From Phallus indusiatus (taxonomy: Eukaryota > Basidiomycota > Agaricomycetes > Phallales > Phallaceae): DNA of 64,000 nucleotides. Under the pieces are notes generated by a model, which searched no databases, was not told the DNA's origin, and saw only the letters and a list, made by a program, of their open reading frames with translations. Where the stretch lies: contig JAQFWX010000007.1 of NCBI GenBank assembly GCA_027605045.1, positions 186,001 to 250,000 of the forward strand, in the 5' to 3' direction. The position numbers and the translations under genes are program-made. This document shows, piece after piece, positions 43,117 to 54,088 of the stretch (its first letter is position 1; each line of letters begins with the position of its first letter).

Positions 43117-43560
43117 TTACATAAGTACTTTCATACCAAAGTAACCCAAGTGGTCAAAATGTTTGCCTCCGTCTTTTCTGTCAACTAGAACATATGTATG
43201 TTAGCAAATATGGCGAAGGTGGCCAAGTTGGATGATTTACCTGATTACATCCATAGGCTGTCCTATCTGCATGTAAGACCCAAGCAGTTCCAATACGAGC
43301 ATCAAAAGAAATGGTTTTTGATCAGGAACGTCTTTCTCATTCTTCGTGGTCTTCCTCGTGCTCTGACGTCTCGCTGTCGTTTTCCCGATGTTCACGTCAA
43401 CGAATGAGAGCCATCACCTATCCGCACCTGAAACAGGCCGTAACACCCTGAAACAACGGCGCCTTTGTACTTGTTCGAGTTCTTCGTAGGAACAAGCTTC
43501 TTGCGACTCACCATTAGAAACGAGGATACACACCGTAAGAGTTTCCATTGCCAAATGTAC
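43117..43560 (-). pseudogene. Relic of a third kinase-like copy
   Basis: Pieces match copies 1 and 2 in different frames: SYEELEQVQ then, one frame over, GAVVSGCYGLFQVRIGDG; further on LELLGSYMQIGQPMDVIR before a GTAAAT donor; then KDGGKHFDHLGYFGMKV and a stop at 43117-43119. The glycine loop, lysine and catalytic loop are missing. Frameshifts and loss of the ends make it a pseudogene. Confidence 0.75.
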
Positions 43561-44077
43561 TGTTTCCAGATGCCTTTGCAGCTGTAGCCTGTCGTGAGTA
43601 CGTGTGAGAACACGTATTGTCACATCCTGTCACGATTTGTAAACAAATTTTTTTCCAGGGACATGAAGTTCACTGGAGCTGAGCTTCATTATTTGTTCGT
43701 CTTTGTTCTTTATTTTGAGGTATCCTTTCTGAAGCATATCATATTTGAATATCTTACTTATGTAAATAGGCTCCGTCGCCCGCAGATCCCTTTAAGGAAT
43801 TCCCTCTCAAGCTTCCTTACTGCCGATGGCCTGGATTTAAACCCGGCATCATGAGCGCATCTTTTAACCATTTTGTGTTGTGGTATCATGCATTCCCTTA
43901 GTTGTTTGCCGTAAATATGGTATATCCGTCCTCGGTCATTTTCAGACTATTGTATTTTGGGCTTTTCGTCGCCACACTGACGATTTAACCAACAGCTTAC
44001 GGCCGTCGACATTGCATCCAAGGAAAAATTAGCACGGTACCATTATTCAATTTCAAATTGCACCTGTCGCGCGCACG
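43561..44077. other. Intergenic; upstream block of the kinase relic
   Basis: Bases ~43610-43659 repeat the block found upstream of kinase-like copy 2 (40318-40375). The remainder lies upstream of copy B of the arrestin-like family and shows no gene. Confidence 0.45.
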
Positions 44078-46052
44078 ATGTCAATGGTTTCAAACTCAAT
44101 TGAGACTGTAGCTAGAGCGCCAACGCCCAGCTTATTAGCTGCCTCAGGTTCTATATCGATCCCACTGGCATCCTATACTAACGATGAAGTGTCCTTCAAA
44201 TATCTTGCTGTGCTCTTTGCTTGCTTTGATTTTAAGGGTTAATGCTTCCCTTTCCACAAATACTTGCGTTATCAAGGCCTGGGTGCGTGCGCCCGATTTA
44301 GACCCAGGAGAAATCATTCCCGGACAAGCCAGGATTCGAACCAAAGGATCTTGTAGCCCTATTTCCGAGTACTCGCTTATCTTGCGCTTCAAGGAAAGAA
44401 TGAGGGTCAAAATTTTGTATTTAAGCCCTGTTCATTTAGTCGAAAGACCACTGGCACTGACACAATTGTTCTCTGCATTTGTCATTCAGAAAACCTGATG
44501 TTGTGCTATCTGCCAAAGGGTTGTCATTGCCAGGTTCATATCTCAACAAGTATGACCAACATTCAATAATACCTGCTCAATGGGCTAAAGAAAAACTTGG
44601 GTAGTTTCATGAGAACCTGTGAATCGGATGACCCACGTCGGGATGTATATCGTCGCAAAATGAACGATCCTTCTCTATGGACGATAGCTGATCAAAAGCG
44701 GGTGGCATTTGAAACTCGATATAAACTTTCCAATGGTAATTCTCTCATGTCCAACACTTAGTACTAATCCCTAAATTTTGATAGTTTCTACTTCTACATC
44801 CGAAAATCAAACCGAGTTCATACATGACTTTGCTCTCCTCGTCCCCACCACCAATTACCCTCCGGCGGCCGTCGAATTTAAATATGCCTTATCTACTAAT
44901 GTAAGGAATTTATTTCTCAGGCGTTTGTCAAATAATACCTCACACAAAACTTCTAAGGACTTCAAAACGGCAAGAGGTAACGAACATATATACTTCTACA
45001 CTGTTGAAATCAAATTCGCCAATGGGACGATCCTTGAGATCCCGGCTGGCCAGTCATCGTTTAATGTTGTCGGTCAAAATTCCGAAAGCAACAACACACC
45101 AGAAGTCGTGACCTTCACCACCCATTTCAAGGAGGTAGGGCTGGCTCGGCCTTGGACTCCGATGAATATATCTTTTGACGTCGATGCAACATTTCCTTCC
45201 GGTCGCCGATTGGAGCAAGGTAAGAGTATCCTTATTGAGATTGAGATTTCTTTGACAGGTACACCCTCCAGGATCAACTTTAAATCTTAATCTTTCCATT
45301 AATGGTCAACCTCAAATCAGTTCCAACGCTTCTTTATCTGGTTACAGTATTGTTCTTGGTGCCCCTTTTCTCGATTTGCTTCCGACCTCTACATACCATC
45401 GTATGGAATCGTTCTCTCCGGGAATGATGGGTGTTTCAGCTGAAATCCCGCTATCGCGCGACCTGAGTCGTTGTCAGCTTTCACCTACTTCCAATGACGA
45501 TGAACGTCCCCGGTCGTGCTTAATGGCGGATTCGAATCTCCGATACGTGTTTAGTAAACCGCATTGGAACAAAACTATCTCCGTATCCTACGAAATACCA
45601 AAATTAGCCCTCCCCTCTTTTGACATGTATTATCAGTCTATCGAAGCTAAACTCTTGATCACGTTATTTCTTCATTATACTCAAACCTTGGACCCTTTAC
45701 TGGCAGACGAAGACTACGCTTGGATTCCGACTCTCTCAACACACGCTCGCGAAATAACAAGATACTTCAGGCAGTTTCGCGCTGAAATTCCTGTCACCGT
45801 TTATCCTCATGCTCACAAGCATTATGCTGTGACGCATTAACTGCACCCCGAGGCTCGCCAGCCTATCTTCGTTGATCCAAGCCAAGTTAACGAGTTATTG
45901 AGATTATCAGTTGGGGAGCGTGACCTTCTAGCGCCAGAGTGCGAGTATGTCATCAGTGAGAACACTAATTGTGATGGAGTAGCTATTGATGGATTCCCCC
46001 ATTACGTTGGAGATACGTGGCAGAGGAAAGTTTTGGATGGTCAAAGAAACTA
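44078..46052 (+). pseudogene. Copy B of the arrestin-like hypothetical family, disrupted
   Basis: A paralog of the gene at 40696-42612 in opposite orientation. Exon 1 (from ATG 44078) and the blocks VRAPDLDPGEIIPGQARI, SEYSLILRFKERM, FETRYKL, LLVPTTNYPP, PWTPMNISFDVDATFP, KPHWNKT and YVGDTWQRKVLD are all recognisable, and several introns still have good borders (for example 45221-45273). Lesions: the frame shifts in the third exon (around 44590, KEKLG against SFMRT), and a TAA at 45838-45840 replaces the tyrosine of copy A's MTHYLSS, after which the same frame is open to 46052. The fit of exon 1 to exon 2 is also off frame. A truncated protein could still be made. Confidence 0.65.
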
Positions 46053-46434
46053 AAGTCTAGAAAAAAATAACATGAACTCCATTCTCTGATGTCTAGGTCC
46101 GGCTTGTGATTTAATTTATAAACGTCGCATTGATTCAGAACACAGGGAAAGCACGTACAGTAACGTTAATTAACTAATAACGGGACTAGTGATATATCGA
46201 TAACCTGGTGACAACATTACATACATGACGATGATGATGATGATTAGTCAGGGTTATTGTCTATAGGATCGATCCCAATCAGACATTGTATAGTACATGC
46301 AGTCTAAGTTCTTATACAGAGCAAAATAATGGTACTAAAGCATCTGTTCCCGTTACCGGGATGTAGCCAGTCCTTCAAGAAGGCGCTTCAGCCGTGTGAT
46401 GGGTTTGGGAGTGGATGGTAAGAAAGGTGGCTAG
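46053..46434. repeat. Left part of a dispersed repeat plus spacer
   Basis: Bases ~46161-46232 (AACGTTAAT, then ATAACGG, GATAACCTGG and ACATGACGAT) match ~53801-53867. The match stops at a GAT-repeat (46227-46242), where foreign sequence with the LINE fragment begins, and resumes at ~46976. The rest has no gene. Confidence 0.5.
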
Positions 46435-46940
46435 CGTCTTGCTCGTGTTCTTGTGTTCTTCTTTATTTGGACAGGTAGGAGATTCAGACCGTTGTATTCG
46501 GTGTATGTGCGCGTTGAGAAGAGCACGGCCCGTGCGTTATTGAATGAGTGTGCTGGCGCGTCTTCTTTCGAAGTTTCGAGTTCGCGTGCCAACATCTTCC
46601 AGAAGTGACGTGATAGCGCAGTTTCATCGATGGCTCTCAGGCGTCTGTATCTCTCTGTGCGACGGAAAGAGATAGTCTCTAGTTGCTCCCTTTGCCTTCT
46701 TGTCTGCAATCTCGTTGATCATAATGCAGAGGTACCCACTGCAGCGTTAGCTGCATGTTTGGTTTTGTTGACGGAGTCATGGAGGTCTTCGAAATGTTGG
46801 TGATTATTTCCACGATGTGATGCCCGGGCCGGGACCGTTTATTAGTGCAAGCCAATATCACCGCCTTGTTATCCAGGACAATGGTCGCCTTTTCAACGTT
46901 CGTCTGTCCTATGGGGTGCATATTACCAGTTCTCATCTAA
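46435..46940 (-). pseudogene. Decayed LINE (non-LTR retrotransposon) fragment: RNase H and C-terminal region
   Basis: The minus strand reads IVLDNKAVILACTNKRSRPG, the usual helix of the LINE-encoded RNase H, then LQWVPLH and, after a frame change, NEIADKKAKGA. These correspond to W-x-P-G-H and GNE-x-AD-x-x-AK. Further on, RTGRALLNAHIHRI and a Cys-Pro remnant match the C-terminal tail of such elements. Several frameshifts and stops; no reverse transcriptase is present. Confidence 0.65.
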
Positions 46941-46975
46941 CGATAGCTATTGCATCATTGCCTATCAACAAGGCG

Positions 46976-47110
46976 AGTACAATTATACTGAGTCGCAACA
47001 CCGGACTTTTGAATATCAAGTGACGTACATCTTAGCATGGAATCAAGAACAAATATTAGAAAATTTGATTATTGGCACTGCAAAACTACCTCAGTTGAGT
47101 TTGAAACCAT
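46976..47110. repeat. Right part of the dispersed repeat
   Basis: Continues the match to the 53.8-54.0 kb copy (TCAAGTGAC, then CATCTTAGCAT, GAATCAA, TTTGATTA, GCACTGCA and ACTACCTCAG). Together with 46161-46232 it is one repeat copy split by about 740 bases. Confidence 0.55.
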
Positions 47111-47481
47111 GTTATGGCGCTGGATCGACACATGTCACGAGGCGATCCAGCATTTCAGGAGACAACTTCAAACACACCGTGGAGCAAGGAACAGTGGCAA
47201 ATTTCAGTGATCATCAACGACGAAGTCGACATCGATATCGCTCGTGGTCCGTGGAAGAGTACTGCCAGCCTAGCAATTCCCATGTGGAGTTGTGACCGCT
47301 ATTTATGTGAATCAAATTTTTAATCTGAGAACAAAGATCTCTTCTTCGTCAAGCATACCGATGGCACTGAGTTCTGACTTGACAATTTTTTTCCCCCGAA
47401 GATGAGCCAAAAAAATAATAACGTTTACCAAATCGGACAACACCGGAATACCCTGTGATCAGCAAACAAATGGAGGGTAAA
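47111..47481. other. Intergenic, no supported gene
   Basis: A short + strand frame (47114-47323) has no recognised content. The right end is the 3' flank of the UbiA gene. Confidence 0.4.
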
Positions 47482-48794
47482 TTACACGTATAATCTTGAT
47501 AAATACTCGCAAACAAAACCTAAATACACGAGATACCCCAGCTGCGTCGAGTTACCCGAAAACATCTTCGAACAGCTTGCATTACTCTCAAAATTGACAG
47601 TATAGAGCTGCCAAGAAAAGTATAAAGCTGGTGCTCCAACGGTGAAAATAAAATAGGGTTTTGAAGCATTCAGATATATGCCGCAGACGCAAAGTGAAGC
47701 CACGAAGCAAATAGAGAAGCCTGCCAATATGGAGCGAGCCGAAGACCCGAACAAAATAGCTGTAGATTTGATACCAACACGAACGTCGTCCTTTTTATCC
47801 ATCATGGCGTATAAAGTATCATAGTACACACACCAGCTGGCAAAGATTCACCTATGATGCGAGAAATAATGAATGGGGTACTTACAACCAAGCACCAATG
47901 AAGATAACCCCTGTAGTATGGTAATTAATGTTCCTGGTAAATGATGAATATGCAACCAAGAGACCCCAATTCGCCGCCAGCCCTTCAACACAAAATTCAA
48001 CATAAACATAAATTAAGATCGACTGAATGCTTGTTGGTTCTTACCTAACCATGCTTGAGGCCAGTAGGTAACTCGTTTCATAAACGGGTACAAAGGTACC
48101 AAAACAAATAAACAAATAATTCCCAGTTTGAAACTATAAAAATGTCCGTTGTAATCGGATTTAGAGTGGGTTAGGATCATAACGTACGCAAAAGTGTTGA
48201 GATAAAAGTGCATCGCTGCCACCATGGAGAGCACCTGAGGAAGAAGGAACCATACGGCTGATGAGATACTGACGCGACCGCTAGGAAGAGGACGAGTTTT
48301 GGTTCTTTCTATAACAAAATTGCCAATCAAAACCACAGGTTTCGAAGTAAGGTAGCTTCACCTGAGGTGAAAGGCATACACGCACCAACTTGGGCATCCA
48401 GATCTTTATCGACTATGTCATTCCATATGGAACCAATGGAATGCAGGAGATGACCACCGAAGAAGAGATAAAGTATTGTTGCCTTGAGTAAAGGAATAAT
48501 GGGAATCTGCTTCTCGATACCAGCCAACATTAAACCCCAGACTACTAAGACGTCAGACATATATGCTATTAACAAGACGGAGGATTTACTGCATGGCCAA
48601 GACGATGGATTGGGCCCCAGGAAATAGTGCAACCTTGTCAGCTCAATGAAAGGGGAAAGCTTCGAGTAAAATGGGTATAAGGGTGTTATACCTCTAAAAG
48701 GATTTAAAATTCGATACAAAAAAAGGAATCGGCAAGATTTTTTGTCGACTTACTTGCTGAAAGGAGAGGAAAATTCGAGTAATAATCCTTTCAT
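47482..48794 (-). CDS. UbiA-family prenyltransferase (COQ2-like)
   Basis: Exons 48754-48794, 48590-48693, 48386-48544, 48045-48308, 47886-47982 and 47482-47836 total 1020 bp, 339 residues. Both Asp-rich substrate motifs are present: NDIVDKDLDAQVERTK, with TRPLPSGRVS after it, and YDTLYAMMDKKDDVRVG followed by IKSTAILFG. They bind the prenyl diphosphate through Mg2+. About eight hydrophobic helices follow the usual UbiA layout. COQ2 (4-hydroxybenzoate polyprenyltransferase of ubiquinone synthesis) has the same motifs, but this protein has a short N-terminus (MKGLLLEFSSPFSK) with no clear mitochondrial targeting sequence. A meroterpenoid-type prenyltransferase is therefore an alternative. No tailoring enzymes stand next to it. 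Confidence 0.85.
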
Positions 48795-50096
48795 GGAGAC
48801 AGTGATTTCGTACAAAGGTGCCAAATACAAACAAAGGTTCGAATAAATAAATGGATGTCAGTCGAGTCCTCATTGCGCAAATTACATCAACATTAATTTT
48901 CACGGCTCTTCAAGTTCGCCTCGTGTCATCCAGATCGACGTAAATAGTTGGCACACAGCTATATTAAGGAACGAAGATTTCGATTTGATGCGAAGCCGCA
49001 CAAGAAAAGATTGCATGTATTAATAAACGCAAAAATACTCATCGAATTCATCATAAATTCGAGCAAACCTTTGGTAAACGGCGACCTTGCCGTTATAAGG
49101 TGTGGCTAGTCTAACATGCAACTTTGTAGGAATTAGGTATAACCTACATGGAAGTTTCCAATGCTCGTGCATATTCTGTAGTCATGTGCATCACTCTTAA
49201 TATCGCCCAAACGAACGGAAGTGTGGAGTTTGCGGATAGGGGGATCAATCAGTCATAGGTTACTCAATCAGGAATTTGCCAACTCAAATCCAAATATAGA
49301 TCAGTTCTCACCAGGAAAAATGTGTTTCCAGTAGGTACACTTGAAATAACCAGTCTTTACACTATACATCAAGTGAGCTCGCGAGTGCTAGTGAGTCAGT
49401 GACCATCTTTCAATAAATTTTTTAGATTGGGATGCACTTCCATCTATAAATCCGCCAAATTCGGTAGTTCCAAAACTCTGGAAAGCCAGAGGTGTCAATT
49501 ATCAGAAATCGACTTTATCGTATTGGTCAAAACATAGGAGGCTTTCGGGTCAAACGGGTGTGAAGTGCGCGCTTCAGAGCCTCCGCGCGCCGCATCAATA
49601 TCCCTGAATGGCCCATAGCCTTTCGCGTTCTTTTGGACTTTCCTTTCTTGTTTCTCTACTACTTGATGTCTGTTGAGAGCTTTTTAATCTCACTGGTCAT
49701 GATGATTTAATTACCGGGCTCGCACATTTTGTAGGCTACTAGTATTATGCCAGTCAGTTCTCTGCCGATCTGGATGAAATATTTTCCTGATACTCCATCC
49801 GCAGTTTCCCTTATGTCTTTTTTATAGACATCAAACGGTGGACATGATGAGGAAATGCACTAAGAGATTGCGTCGAGAACGCAATATTGGAGATGATCTA
49901 CGAAAAATTGCTTGTTGAAATAGGTATGGCACGTTGTCTTCTCATTAACCATGCCGGGCCCGTCAGTTGAGAGACGGAACTATCGCGTTCACGAGGCTAT
50001 TCCGCAACTGCTCAGGAACTTATTTTCCATTGTCGATGGAAGAAACTGATAAATCCTGTTTGTTTTCGTTTTACTTGTGACGATTTGGCTAAAACT
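48795..50096. other. Intergenic between divergent UbiA and DUF6533 genes
   Basis: 1.3 kb holding both promoters. No gene, TATA or repeat could be supported. Confidence 0.4.
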
Positions 50097-52047
50097 ATGG
50101 AGACACCAACTGTCCCAGAACTCGAGGAACTCACCCTTGAAACATACCGCCTCCGCCTGATAGCTTGTTAGTTTATAATATTTTTCATTGAACAACCAAT
50201 GACTTATTTTACTTGGAACAGTCGGAGTGCTCACATTGCTTACTTTTGACGTGTTACTCAACCTTAGAGCAGAGGTAAAGTCCAACCTGGTTACATCTGG
50301 AGAACTCTGCCGATAACTCTCCTAGATTGCCTATGTCTGGAGGTTTGTAAAATGCCGTCTTGCAGCGCCCGTTCAGCTGATACGCTCTCAAAGAGGATCC
50401 TGGTCTCTCTTCAAAATTTTATACCTGATTTCTCGCTATGCATCCTTCGTCATTCCTTGGTATGCCTAAACGTTTCTTGTAACCATATTCAAACTCACCG
50501 TAGATATATAGCTTAGTTATAGGTGAGATTTTCAAACCAGATTATCGCAATGTTTTACATAAATTTGGACTAGTCCCTGCTCACACACCGAAGGTGCGTC
50601 TAACTTCATAATAATTTTTCTTTTTCCGACAATTCACTTCTCTAGTTGTTCGTATCAATCATATATCGAGTTGAACAGCTCTTCTTCCTGACCATAAACT
50701 CTTACAGTTGCGTTGGATATGCGTGGTACATGTTCTCGTATGTCCCCCTCCCCTATTAGCAAATTTTAATGAACTAATAATGAAACTCTCAAGTGGAACA
50801 ATGTTACTGGGTATCTTTCCGTCAGAGTGTTTGTTCGCGATCAGACTGGATAGACTTTACACGTCGAAAATATGTAATCCGTTTTACCTTGTGTCTATGT
50901 GCCCCTTCTAAACTGAAAAATTAATTTCTAGTCCGATGGATATTAATACTGTTAGCCATAGGTGCGTAATTCTTCACATGTATAATTCGCTTCTGAGTAT
51001 GTTGCCACAGCCGAGGCGGTTGTAAGAGCTTCGCTTCCTATGCGAATACTAGCTGAGCAAGTGACTGGCTTTGTGACAGGCTTACACCATTTTGGTCGTT
51101 CTGAACGCAAGAGAAATCAAATCAAAAATAATACCTCTAGCTTCCTCTGTCGGGTCCAATTGCCTTCCATTCAAGGCACCCCACCGATCGTTAATTCTAG
51201 GCTTAGGGTTCGTTACAGCAATGACCCAATTAATGATTGATAATCGAACTGACAGTACCAATCAGGGTTCCTTCTTTTGTCATCGCCGGTACATAACCCA
51301 GGTTCCTCCAGTTCTCCCCTTACGCACTTTAATTACCTATGATTTTCAGTTTTATATTGTTGTTTTGCCGTCGCAGCTTTTTATAAACATATTGATCAAA
51401 GAAAAAACTTCATCAACCATCGATTTTTAAGAGAAAGTGGAACACTGGCGCCAATTCTTATTGTGTTATTTCGTGATGGTATTGTATGCTACATTTTGTA
51501 AGCGTTATCATTTCGAATTTCGCCTGTTTTTTTTTTAACTTTTCAAAAGATGCACAGGTTCTGTATCAAGTTCTTTTTTAAAGAGAACATAACTAAACCT
51601 CACCGGACTATTAGGAGGCTATCTAGCGGGCTTGATACTTTATTCCGTGTACAGTCAATCCCTCTTGATCAATGTCGCTCCAATGTAAGAATTTGATAAT
51701 ATCGTTGTTATACAACCCTGTTCACAGCTCTTTTCTCTAGGGTTGTCGTTCTTAGCTCCTCAACAATAGCACGTATTCATCGCTTATTTAAAAATTGATC
51801 TCTCACGACTAATGACTGAAAACGAATCTTTCAGACCTCTCGCCTGGTTTTGGTTCTAAAGGGTGATCCAGGCTATGCTACTGGAATATATCGTGCTGGA
51901 AACGATCTCCTCATCAAACAGGATGGACGTATGGAGGAATACGACAGTTCTATGCGTGCTGTTGATGATGAATTGAGGGTCAGCAATCCGGATTTCATGC
52001 TACAAATACGCGAGGACAGTTTGTCAATACCGATGAATGTTCTGTGA
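50097..52047 (+). CDS. DUF6533-type multi-pass membrane protein, second gene
   Basis: The first exons were traced as 50097-50166, 50222-50274, 50326-50342 and 50394-50459. Exons 2-4 have exactly the sizes (53, 17, 66 bp) found in the gene at 54089. They read LTFDVLLNLRAE, IAYVWR and SLFKILYLISRYASF. Later coding pieces include LFVSIIYRVEQLFFL, ILILLAIAEAVV, LFRDGIVCYIL and a last exon 51835-52047 (TSRLVLVLKG plus a polar tail). Middle exons are more finely cut than in the paralogs and not all junctions could be fixed. The YALY-x-x-N core is changed to RLYTSKICN, so this copy is diverged or partly decayed. Function unknown. Confidence 0.6.
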
Positions 52048-52359
52048 TATTCACAGCGAATTTAATTTATTTCTTGAAATCTCAGATAATAGGTATGTTG
52101 TCACTTAATATTGCCAGGTCTCCCAGATCTTAGGCTTCAATTTACAGCCTGCAGCATCTTTTCCCTAACTCCCTTTTCTCTCATTTAATTATTATGAGGT
52201 TTATCATCTCTGGTTTTCAATTCTACTCAGATTTCGGATCAATGAGTAATTAAAGATGAAACTTTCAATGTAAATTTTCTGGGAGATGGCCCTATATATA
52301 TGCGTAAATGATTATCATTGTATAAGTAAAAAGTGGGCTCATGACCTGAGATCTAGACT
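52048..52359. other. Intergenic, no supported gene
   Basis: AT-rich spacer between the DUF6533 gene and the LINE fragment. Nothing recognised. Confidence 0.4.
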
Positions 52360-53527
52360 TGATCAATGACAGTCTTGTAATACATCTTTCTTGAGTGTTG
52401 AGTGGAGAGCTGTCATATCTTCATACTTGTGTGTGTGTGTGTGAGTCCTATAAGTCTCGAAGGGCCTGGCCCTATGTGTTGAGACTTTTCCTTCGTCGTG
52501 TTCTTCTTTACCGCTTAGGTCGCTCTGTGTTTTGTCTTGATAGCTTGAAATATCTGTCATTTCCGTCTCTTCTTCTTGTTTGTTGCTTGTTGGCGATTCT
52601 CCAGGTTATGGATGTGGCGGTCGGGTCGTGTTTGGGTTCTTTCTCCTCTTCGAGTTCTTGCCCCGGTCGGTTGTCTTGGGTTCGTCGAAGATTCCGTATG
52701 GTGTTTTGAATCGCTTCGTTTTGTTAACGTATTCGAAAAGATATTTCATCGCTTTTGGACTCGTTAGAAGTGTCTTCTTCGAGATGATGTGTTGCCGGTA
52801 GTATTGCTGCATCTTGAGGCGATGTCTGTCATATCTCGGGCATTTCATCAAGTAGTGTGACACGTCTTCTCTTTCTAGCTCGCATGCTTGGCACAGGGGT
52901 GATTCAGAAGTGGTTTAATGGTATGTGACCTGTTCTTAACTGCATCAGTATGGACGTGTTGCGACGTGGGAACTTATTGGTTAATTTCAGGAAACTTGTG
53001 CCTGGTAGCGCGTCGTCTATCTCTCTCATGCGCGTCCCTCTGGGTGATACCTCCCATCTCTCTGCCGCTCGCCGTTTGAGACTTGTTTCTCTTGCCTGTC
53101 TTGCGGCTGATCTGCTGATCGGGAGTTCCTCCAGGTAGGTGAGGTGTTCGCTGTTTAGATCGCCGTCGGTGATCGCTTTTGCAGCCTCTTTGTCTGCTTC
53201 TTCGTTTCCTTCGATCCCTTCGTGCCCCGGCGTCCATATCAGCTTTACCTTTTTTCGCTGCACTTGAAGTAGGTTTCTGGATCTGTTCCACTAAGTATTG
53301 TCCCGGCACTGCTCTCTGTCTTTATGTTGCCTGGATCGCCGCTTGGTTGTCCAGCATAATGAGCACTTGGTCTGAGGTTTGGATGCTCTTTGCGATGTCT
53401 AATGCTAGGATTATTCCCACTAATTCAGCCTCATAGACTGTGTGTTCCTCTTCTGAGCCGAGTAACTTGCGTCTTACGTGCTTGCGCCCCCTGCTGTCCC
53501 AGTATATTGCTGCCGCGCCCACCATAT
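52360..53527 (-). pseudogene. 5'-truncated LINE fragment: RNase H and zinc-binding tail
   Basis: The minus strand starts inside an RNase H domain (AIYWDSRGRK, EEHTVYEAELVGI, LDNQAAIQAT), changes frame, then reads LIWTPGHEGIEGNEEADKEA and SFLKLTNKFPRRNTSILMQL with RTGHIPLN, the common C-terminal region. After another stop, HYLMKCPRYDRHR is the end of a CCHC-like motif. Reverse transcriptase is absent, as in 5'-truncated LINE insertions. A (GT)n run lies near the 3' end (~52428-52442). No target duplication could be fixed. Confidence 0.75.
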
Positions 53528-53800
53528 CGAAGGCTTGTCAAACGTATCAATAATCTATGTCAAAAAAATATACATTCGAATAGATCAGCCACCGCCTTAT
53601 TCATATGTACGTATGTATATTTAGCAAATACGCTGAGATTAGAGCACGTTTTTCATTTCACCCAGAATAATGTATAAAAAAAGCTTTCTCCTAGTCTACA
53701 AAATTCAACAAGGATGTTTCCCTTCTATTTTCCCGCTGAGCCCAAAACACTTGTTCTTTTCCTTCTCTGCGTACTCAAAGTGGGCACTTTTCAACAGGAA

Positions 53801-54040
53801 CGTTATTTTAATTATAACGGATGTAGTGTATGGATAACCTGGTAATAATATCACGTACATGACGATTGCCCTGTCATCCGGGCGACTAACATCACATCTG
53901 AGTTGTAAAATCGGGATTTTACATAAATGTCAAGTGACATGCATCTTAGCATTGAATCAAAGACAAAACGTCCCTTACATTTTAATATCAGATAGTTTGA
54001 TTACTAGCACTGCAGAACTACCTCAGATACCATCTGAATC
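53801..54040. repeat. Dispersed repeat, uninterrupted copy
   Basis: The same family as 46161-46232 plus 46976-47110, similar but diverged. It has no coding capacity and no clear terminal repeats, so its class is unknown. Both copies lie next to LINE fragments. Confidence 0.5.
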
Positions 54041-54088
54041 AGACATAGGGTACATGGTGTTGAAATAATTGAAATCTCGTGCAAATAT

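Noticed and set aside
44184..44260. Apparent signal peptide (MKCPSNILLC...) at the start of a + strand frame
   Set aside because: Comparison with copy A shows this lies in the first intron/second exon of the broken copy B; the real start is upstream at 44078, so the hydrophobic run is probably fortuitous.
44325..44350. GGTTCGAATCC on the minus strand, resembling a tRNA B-box
   Set aside because: No A-box or cloverleaf can be drawn around it, and the stretch is coding-derived: it aligns with the same exon of copy A, where the motif is different.
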